From the NCBI GenBank assembly GCA_949282965.1, contig CASDQW010000005.1, positions 1-50,539 on the forward strand: DNA of 50,539 nt, written 5' to 3'. The stretch comes from an uncultured Lentisphaeria bacterium (GTDB lineage: Bacteria > Verrucomicrobiota > Lentisphaeria > Victivallales > Victivallaceae). This document shows, piece after piece, positions 46,300 to 50,539 of this stretch (the first letter of the stretch is position 1; every line of letters starts with the position of its first letter). Both the position numbers and the translations under genes were made by a program. The notes beneath the pieces are model-generated. The model searched no databases and was not told the origin of the DNA. It saw nothing but the letters and a program-made list of their open reading frames with translations.

Positions 46300-46671
46300 A
46301 TGGAAGAGATGCGGATTCCGGAGAGTGAACTTGAAATTATGAAGGTATTGTGGGTGCATTCTCCGCAGACGCTTCCGGAGATCGTCCGCAACGTACAGCG
46401 GGTGATGCCGTGGGAGGCCGTGACCGTCAAGACGTTGCTCGGACGATTGGTCAAAAAGGAGGCTGTCCGCCGGAGCGGATGCCGCCGTAACTACCTGTAT
46501 GAGCCGTTGGTTGAACGGACCACTGTGTTGAAATCTTCTGTCCGCCGCTTCATGGATACAATGTTCGACGGGGCGCCCGGAGCGATGCTGTCGTTTTTTA
46601 TCCGCAACGGTGCACTATCGCAGGAGGAAATCGAGGAACTCGGCCGAACGATCGAGGAAATGAAACAATGA
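46300..46671 (+). CDS. BlaI/MecI/CopY family winged-helix repressor
   Basis: A 123-residue protein with an ideal AGGAGG site 8 bases before ATG 46300. The winged helix (residues ~5-75) has the family pattern ESELEIMKVLWVHSPQT, VTVKTLLGRLVKKEAVRR and a wing with YLYEPLVER; the C-terminal helices form the dimer region that the partner protease cleaves in Bla/Mec systems. The next gene is an M56 (BlaR1-like) protease that overlaps its stop (ATGA), the classical sensor partner, but that gene is broken here. With the sensor lost, repression would be constitutive. Target genes are unknown; the downstream zinc-ribbon genes are candidates. Confidence 0.93.
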   Translation: MEEMRIPESELEIMKVLWVHSPQTLPEIVRNVQRVMPWEAVTVKTLLGRLVKKEAVRRSGCRRNYLYEPLVERTTVLKSSVRRFMDTMFDGAPGAMLSFFIRNGALSQEEIEELGRTIEEMKQ

Positions 46672-47963
46672 GCGAAATCTTCTTCTGGTACATCGCCAAT
46701 TGAATTCTTCGCGGCGCGGCCGTCGTGCTGCTGCTGCGGCTGGTTGAGCTGAGCTGCCGCAGACGGCTCATTTTTGCGGGGGAGAAGTGGCTGTATCTGG
46801 CGGCACTGCTGCTGATTCTATTGCCGCTCGAACACGTTGCCGTGCTTCACGCTGCGACGCCCCGTCCGGTCCGTTCCGTTGAAATGCCGGTGTGGGAGGT
46901 GGCATTGCCGCTGCCGTTGCCGGCGTCGGGAACGAAGGAGACGGCGCCTGCAACAGCTTTTCCGCAAGAAGAACTTGCCGAAACACGGTCCGCGGCACCC
47001 GGAGGGGAGGGGGCAGGCTCCGTGCCGGAGATTCCAATTGCGACGGGCGGCGATGAGTTTCGGCTTTTCCGGGCAGATTTTCAATTGGCTGATTCTTCTC
47101 TGTCTGGCAGGGGCGCTGCTGCTGTCGGCAAAGCAGTTGCGGCGCTTTTTCCTGTGGCGCAACCGGGTACGCCGGTGTATCGCGATCACCGGCGGCCGGG
47201 TGCACGACGTATTTCTCGAGTCGAAACGTTTCGCGAGACTGGAACATCGCCCGGTCGTCCTGCGCGACTGCGGCGGGGTGTTGCCGGTGGCGGCATGCTT
47301 CGGTACGCCGCGGCGCGGAACGGTTCTTTGCCCGCTGGAGAAGTACGCCGCAATCCCGGATGCCGAACTGCGGATGATCCTGATTCATGAGCTGGAACAT
47401 CTGCGCCGGTACGACAATCCGGTTGCGTTTTTTCTGACTCTGGTGGCGAATCTTCTTTATCTCAACGGGGTTGTCCGGTTTCTCGTCGGCCGCTGGGCGA
47501 TGGTTGCCGAACTTGATTGTGATGAGAAGGTCCGCTCCGCGCTCCGGCTCGACCGCCGGGGAGAGGCGCAATACGCCGAACTTCTTCTGGCCAGTCAGAG
47601 CGGCGGGCGCGTCGCCTTGCCGGGCTGCGGGCTCGGCAGTTCCGCCCGGATATTGAAACTCAGAATTCAGGAGTGTTTTATGAAACGGTCCAGACGACAA
47701 CTCTTCGCCCGCTTTGCGGGAATCACACTGCTCTTCTGCCTCGGGGTTCTGCTGCTGCCGGAGCTGCGCGCGGGCGTTCCACGCGAACCGGTTCCGGAGT
47801 TCGTGGCGGCACATCTGCCTGCCGATACCCATTCTCTTGTCTTGTTCCGCACGAAAGATCTGGACGAGCAGGGAACAAAACTGCTTCAGAAGGCCTATAT
47901 TTCCTTATCGTCAGTAAACGTTCCTTACCCGGCTCTTCAGACTGGACGGCCAACTGGCGGAAC
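46668..47963 (+). pseudogene. M56 (BlaR1/MecR1-like) membrane metalloprotease, broken
   Basis: ATG 46668 overlaps the blaI stop. An in-frame TGA occurs at codon 12 (46701-46703), after which the frame continues with normal membrane spans (VVLLLRLVELSC, WLYLAALLLILLPLEHV). Near 47040-47090 the coding frame moves by one base; in the new frame the text runs FNWLILLCLAGALLLSAKQL, then the zinc motif LIHELEHLRRYDNP (HELEH) and LVGRWAMVAELDCDEKV. A further frame change seems likely near 47900, so the 3' end is uncertain. M56 proteins sense a signal and cleave their BlaI partner. With a stop and at least one frameshift this copy is probably dead, unless the sequence contains errors. Confidence 0.85.
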
Positions 47964-48002
47964 TCTGGAGAAAGTAAATTACAACAAGAAAGGAATGGAA
48001 AA

Positions 48003-48299
48003 ATGGAGTGTCCAATTTGTGGGAAGAAAGCCCATCCGGTTGCTGCGGTTCGCGGAACAACGACCTTGCTCGGCGCCGGAGCCGGAAGCTACGTCGCCGC
48101 AACCGCTGGAGGTTAGACCGGAGCCGCCCTCGGAACGCTGCTTTGTCCCGGCGTGGGAACGGTTTCCGGTGGAGCGCTCGGCATCCTGGTCGGCGCTGCC
48201 AGCGGAGCCGTGGCCGGCAACACCGTCGGCAAGCTGATCGATGAGAACGTCATCCGCGGCTACCGGTGCGGTTCCTGTTCCTATCAGTGGAGGGTGTGA
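48003..48299 (+). pseudogene. Zinc-ribbon / glycine-zipper membrane protein, interrupted by TAG
   Basis: From ATG 48003 (GGAATGGAAAA upstream) the frame encodes MECPICGKKAHPVAAVRGTT, a glycine-rich hydrophobic region (LLGAGAGSYVAATAGG), a TAG at codon 38 (48114-48116), then more glycine-zipper text (GTVSGGALGILVGAASGAVA) and a closing zinc-ribbon half (YRCGSCSYQW) before TGA 48299. The two CxxC pairs at the ends could bind one zinc. Without the stop the protein would be 98 residues. No family name is certain. It lies in the blaI-M56 unit and is followed three bases later by another zinc-ribbon gene. Confidence 0.7.
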
Positions 48300-48301
48300 C
48301 G

Positions 48302-48424
48302 ATGAGACACTGTCCCGACTGCAACTCCACGCAGGTGATCCTGTGGGACGACGGTTATCTCTGCTGTTCCTGCGGCTGTGAATTCGGCTCGCTTCCCCGC
48401 GAGAACGAGTCCGAAGAAGAGTGA
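48302..48424 (+). CDS. Tiny zinc-ribbon protein (40 residues)
   Basis: ATG 48302 has a GGAGGG site 8-13 bases upstream, located inside the end of the previous gene. The peptide contains MRHCPDCNST and LCCSCGCEFG, giving two CxxC pairs 19-20 residues apart, followed by an acidic tail (ENESEEE). The arrangement is a minimal zinc ribbon like those of small nucleic-acid- or protein-binding factors. A strong terminator follows its stop after 13 bases, so it is the last gene of the blaI unit. It is the only undamaged gene after blaI in this unit. Confidence 0.7.
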   Translation: MRHCPDCNSTQVILWDDGYLCCSCGCEFGSLPRENESEEE

Positions 48425-48437
48425 CTTTCCTGTCACG

Positions 48438-48470
48438 GAGAATCCCGGAAATGGGGTTCTCTTTTTTCTT
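48438..48470 (+). terminator. Rho-independent terminator of the blaI unit
   Basis: GAGAATCCC (48438-48446) pairs with GGGGTTCTC (48453-48461) over 9 bp with one G-T pair and a 6-base loop (GGAAAT), followed by TTTTTTCTT. Confidence 0.93.
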
Positions 48471-48514
48471 GCATATCAGTAATATCTAATGTATTGTTAA
48501 ATATAACAGGAGAA

Positions 48515-49130
48515 ACGCCAGATACCCATTCGATATCCAATAACTTCCCAAACGTTACTGGATAAAATCGCTTCAGGCGATGAAATCGGCAGGGATGAGT
48601 TCTTCTGCCGTTACAGTCCGATCGTCAAGGCGCTTGCCTTATTCTAAGGGATTGAGCGAACCCGATGCCGACGATGTCTGTCAGCAGGTAATGACGTATT
48701 TTTTCCGGCGGAGCAGAAGTTTTAAATTCGATCCCGGCATAGCCCGTTTCCGGACCTATTCCGGGCGGATCGTCCGGAACTAGATGGCGGATTTTTACCG
48801 GCGGAAACGGGAAGTGTCCGTGGCGGAATTTGAGGAGATACCCGTTGAACCGGAAACCGAAAAACTGTTTATGGATGAATGGCGTCGAATGGTGTTGAAA
48901 GAGGCGGAGCAGGAGCTCAAACGGCTGAGACGTTTCAGGCGTATCTGCTTTTTGCCGTGCAGAAACGTCCGATCGAAAAGGTTACCGCCTATCTGGACTG
49001 TTCCCCCAATCAGGTCTACCAGGCGAAGAAGCGCTGCTTTGCCAAGTTGCGGGAAATTCTGCACCGGATGAATGAACAGGATCCGGAACTGCATCTGGAG
49101 TTGTCGGGCCATGACCTGCAAGTGTGGTGA
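48515..49130 (+). pseudogene. ECF-type RNA polymerase sigma factor, multiply broken
   Basis: AACAGGAGAA (48505-48514) precedes ACG 48515 where an ATG would be expected (reading TPDTHSISNNFPN). The frame shifts near 48553 into LLDKIASGDEIGRDEFFCRY, shifts again near 48650 into GLSEPDADDVCQQVMTYFF (sigma region 2), meets TAG 48781-48783 in RIVRN-stop-MADFYRRK, and shifts near 48925 into AETFQAYLLFAVQKRPIEKV and DCSPNQVYQAKKRCFAKL, a region 4 helix-turn-helix. The original product would have been ~190-200 residues. The number of lesions makes this a clear pseudogene unless the assembly is poor here. The kinase-like fragment that overlaps its end is the usual partner. Confidence 0.85.
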
Positions 49131-49680
49131 CCGGATCTGCAACTGTACCTTGCTGCAGAAGTGCGGCAGCGGCGCTTATGGAGAAGTATGGCTGGCGGAA
49201 GATGCCATCGGTACCCGTGTCGCCTTGAAAATCATCGCCAATCGCGGGAATTATTCCGAGCGCGAACTGGATGGCCTGAAGCATTACAAAGAGTGCAATC
49301 ATCCGAATCTGCTCAAGATCCGCTACGTCGAGATTACGGAGGACCGGATCTGTTATACCATGGATGCCGCCGACGATCTCAATCATGGGAATGGAGAGTA
49401 TCTGCCGGATACGCTGAGCAACCGGTTGCAGTGTCACGGGCACGGCAGGGACGGAGTCAGGCACGCCGCGGACAACACGGCGATTGTCGCCAATAGTCTC
49501 GGAATGCTGAACAACCTGGATGCTCCGGGTTATTATGTGGTTCCGGCAGCGCCGGAAGTAGTTGCGCCGGTTTATACGGGTTCGGTTGTTCCGCTTCCCG
49601 TATAAGGGCCAGTTCCGCTTCCGCCGCGCCGGTATTACGTACCTCCGCTGCGCTGGTTCGCGCCGCGCTATCTGCGATGA
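49111..49680 (+). pseudogene. Ser/Thr protein kinase fragment joined to an unrelated Pro/Tyr-rich tail
   Basis: From ATG 49111 the text starts as a Hanks-type kinase: the glycine loop CGSGAYGEVWLAED and the VAIK-like Lys in RVALKIIANRG, then HPNLLKIRYVEITEDRICY. After DTLSNRL the kinase sequence stops; the HRD catalytic loop and DFG motif are absent. The rest (NSLGMLNNLDAPGYYVVPAA) is not kinase-like, meets a TAA at 49603-49605 and continues in frame as PLPPRRYYVPPLRWFAPRYL to TGA 49680. An internal deletion that joined two genes would explain this. Such kinases normally pair with the preceding ECF sigma factor. It cannot be an active kinase. Confidence 0.75.
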
Positions 49681-49721
49681 TCGCCACTGATTTGACTCCA
49701 TCCAAGCCAGTGAGAAGTAAA

Positions 49722-49898
49722 ATGTGTACACTGATCGTCAAAGATGAAATCACCATTGCCAGAGAACGCACTATGGAGGATACCCGGAAAGACGTGGACG
49801 AGCTGATCGCTTTTGACCATAAACTTTCCGAGCCATTTACCCGGGAGGAATTAAAAGAACTATTTTCCCAACCCGGTTTCCAGTTGTATTGTCTGTAA
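49722..49898 (+). CDS. Small hypothetical protein (58 residues)
   Basis: An open frame from ATG 49722 with a weak GAGAAG site. The peptide is charged and helical in appearance (ARERTMEDTRKDVDELIAFD, then TREELKELFSQPGFQLYCL). No family is recognised. Its TAA stop is the first three bases of a long perfect hairpin. It lies between the kinase fragment and the truncated gene next to the IS element, so it may itself be part of a decayed gene. Confidence 0.4.
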   Translation: MCTLIVKDEITIARERTMEDTRKDVDELIAFDHKLSEPFTREELKELFSQPGFQLYCL

Positions 49899-49926
49899 TG
49901 CCCCCCTTGAAAAAAGGGGGGCATTA
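49896..49926. repeat. Perfect 13-bp hairpin
   Basis: TAATGCCCCCCTT (49896-49908) and AAGGGGGGCATTA (49914-49926) are exact inverted copies around GAAAA. No T tract follows on either strand. It may act as a terminator without a tail, or be a small repeat element. Confidence 0.7.
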
Positions 49927-50064
49927 CGTAGAATCAGTCAAAAAATGCAGATTTCATTTTTTGAGAGTTCTTTATGCCGCCCGTTCCTCTTTTATGCTGC
50001 AGACGCCTGAAACCATCTTTCATATTGTTTTGACTCCTCTTCATCGTCATCAGAGAAAGCAAGA

Positions 50065-50400
50065 TCATTCAAAAGGATTGTAAAAATCCGAATCATTAAC
50101 AGGTAACGCCGACACAACTGGATCAGGATCATCCTCATCAAACACCATAATGTCGATACTGATTTCTCCTGATTTTCCATTACTTGTAGTTGCTTTCCCT
50201 ATCCACTTCGTTTTAGAGACTTTCTTTATGATGGCTACCGATGTACATGTGGGTGCGCTAGACCCCTTCATTGTTGCAAGGTATTCTGTCATACCTTCTT
50301 TTGCTTTTCGGCAGACAACTTCCTCAAATGAGAGTTTATTGCTGGATGGTGCAGGACTGGATGGTGCAGGACTGGATGGTTCAAAACTGGATGATGAAGA
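50065..50400 (-). pseudogene. Small Ser/Pro-rich protein, 5' end cut off by an IS element
   Basis: The minus-strand frame is open from 50400, directly after a TAA (50403-50401) at the IS edge. It encodes a Ser/Pro linker (SFEPSSPAPSSPAPSS) followed by LSFEEVVCRKAKEGMTEYL and a compact domain (KVSKTKWIGKATTSNGKSGE, then DIMVFDEDDPDPVV) ending at TGA/TAA 50065. A later ATG (50292) would give 75 residues but removes the linker. The linker after a lost N terminus resembles that of a lipoprotein, which is inference. No family is recognised. Confidence 0.6.
50342..50394 (-). repeat. 15-bp tandem repeat encoding PAPSS
   Basis: About 3.5 copies of a 15-base unit (CTGGATGGTGCAGGA at 50342 and 50357; changed copies at 50372 and 50387). 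Being a multiple of three it can change copy number without shifting the frame. Confidence 0.8.
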
Positions 50401-50404
50401 TTAA

Positions 50405-50539
50405 GAACCTATCCCTAAATAACAGCAAGTTTTCGATAAATTATAACCGTTGCGGCAAGGTGTAGCAAAGCTTCATATGACGAGTTGCTCTTTTCATATC
50501 GAACGAGCAGTTTGCGAAATCTGTTGAACCACGAATGCG
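50405..50539 (-). mobile_element. IS5-family insertion sequence, one end (cut by window edge)
   Basis: The window ends inside an IS element. The outer edge is placed near 50405 because a GAACCTATCCCTAAA sequence, typical of IS5-family ends, begins there, the transposase reading frame stops just inside it, and the neighbouring gene's frame is cut at the same place. TTAA (50401-50404) may be the target site. The other end is not in the window. Confidence 0.7.
50415..50539 (-). CDS. IS5-family transposase, C-terminal end (partial)
   Basis: The last 41 codons read HSWFNRFRKLLVRYEKSN and then EALLHLAATVIIYRKLAVI before TAG 50417-50415. The pattern W-F-x-R-F-R-K-L-L-V-R-Y-E is the conserved C-terminal DDE (glutamate-bearing) block of IS5/IS427-group transposases; the Glu in RYE is the third catalytic residue. 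The reading frame runs off the window at 50539, so intactness is unknown. Confidence 0.9.
   Translation of the reverse strand, partial: HSWFNRFRKLLVRYEKSNSSYEALLHLAATVIIYRKLAVI

Noticed and set aside
45745..49680. Recoding of TGA as a sense codon
   Set aside because: TGA ends purL, the phosphoesterase and several other intact genes, and the broken genes also contain TAA and TAG, so a changed code does not explain them.

Overview
The window looks like chromosomal DNA of a Lentisphaerota (Victivallis-like) bacterium. This is an inference from gene content, not from a marker gene. Supporting signs are high GC with GGAG-type ribosome binding sites, a DUF1559-like pseudopilin with a tail resembling the H-X9-DG motif, a giant secreted protein opening with a RLEDRVLFEAAA motif, remnants of an ECF sigma/Ser-Thr kinase pair, a PurS-PurL fusion and many secreted carbohydrate-active proteins.

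Layout. (1) 1-1.5 kb: the 3' end of an XPB-type helicase coupled to its Bax1/DUF790 nuclease. (2) 1.6-8.2 kb: a 1536-residue secreted lyase-like/propeller protein, divergent from a GH123-like glycosidase; the shared intergenic region holds promoters and inverted repeats. (3) 8.3-16.5 kb: housekeeping and accessory genes on the plus strand (DapB-like dehydrogenase, glycosyltransferase, PurL, Dus, phosphoesterase-propeller), then tRNA-Val(UAC). (4) 16.9-26.4 kb, minus strand: a probable five-gene export unit. It contains a TolC-like outer-membrane lipoprotein, a 1267-residue DUF4347/beta-helix adhesin, and three HlyD-type adaptors, of which one carries a GAF-like domain and one is fused to PqqD-like and site-2-protease domains. 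No ATPase is present. The TolC gene has two in-frame TAA codons. (5) 26.4-27.6 kb: about 1.1 kb without a supportable gene. (6) 27.6-45.6 kb, minus strand: a tightly packed 13-gene run behind one strong promoter, with a GntR/LacI-type regulator just upstream. It encodes two amidohydrolases, two PLP aminotransferases, a D-aminopeptidase, NAD-glutamate dehydrogenase, two Gfo/Idh/MocA oxidoreductases, an MFS transporter, two exported transglutaminase-like proteins, a secreted toroid-like protein and a pseudopilin. Together they suggest uptake and deamination of an extracellular amino compound or peptide-glycan. (7) 45.7-50.5 kb: a decaying zone. A relic frame carries three TGA codons. An intact BlaI repressor is followed by a broken M56 sensor, a stop-interrupted zinc-ribbon gene, one intact 40-residue zinc-ribbon gene, a badly broken sigma factor and a truncated kinase. 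The window ends inside an IS5-family transposase that appears to have cut off the start of a small Ser/Pro-rich protein gene.

Two themes stand out. The first is the ATPase-less adhesin export unit, the best candidate for an undescribed system. The second is the clustering of nonsense codons and frameshifts in two zones, while most other genes are open over their full length. That argues for local gene decay or local assembly error rather than a recoded stop codon, since TAA, TAG and TGA are all affected and all three end intact genes or are otherwise used normally.
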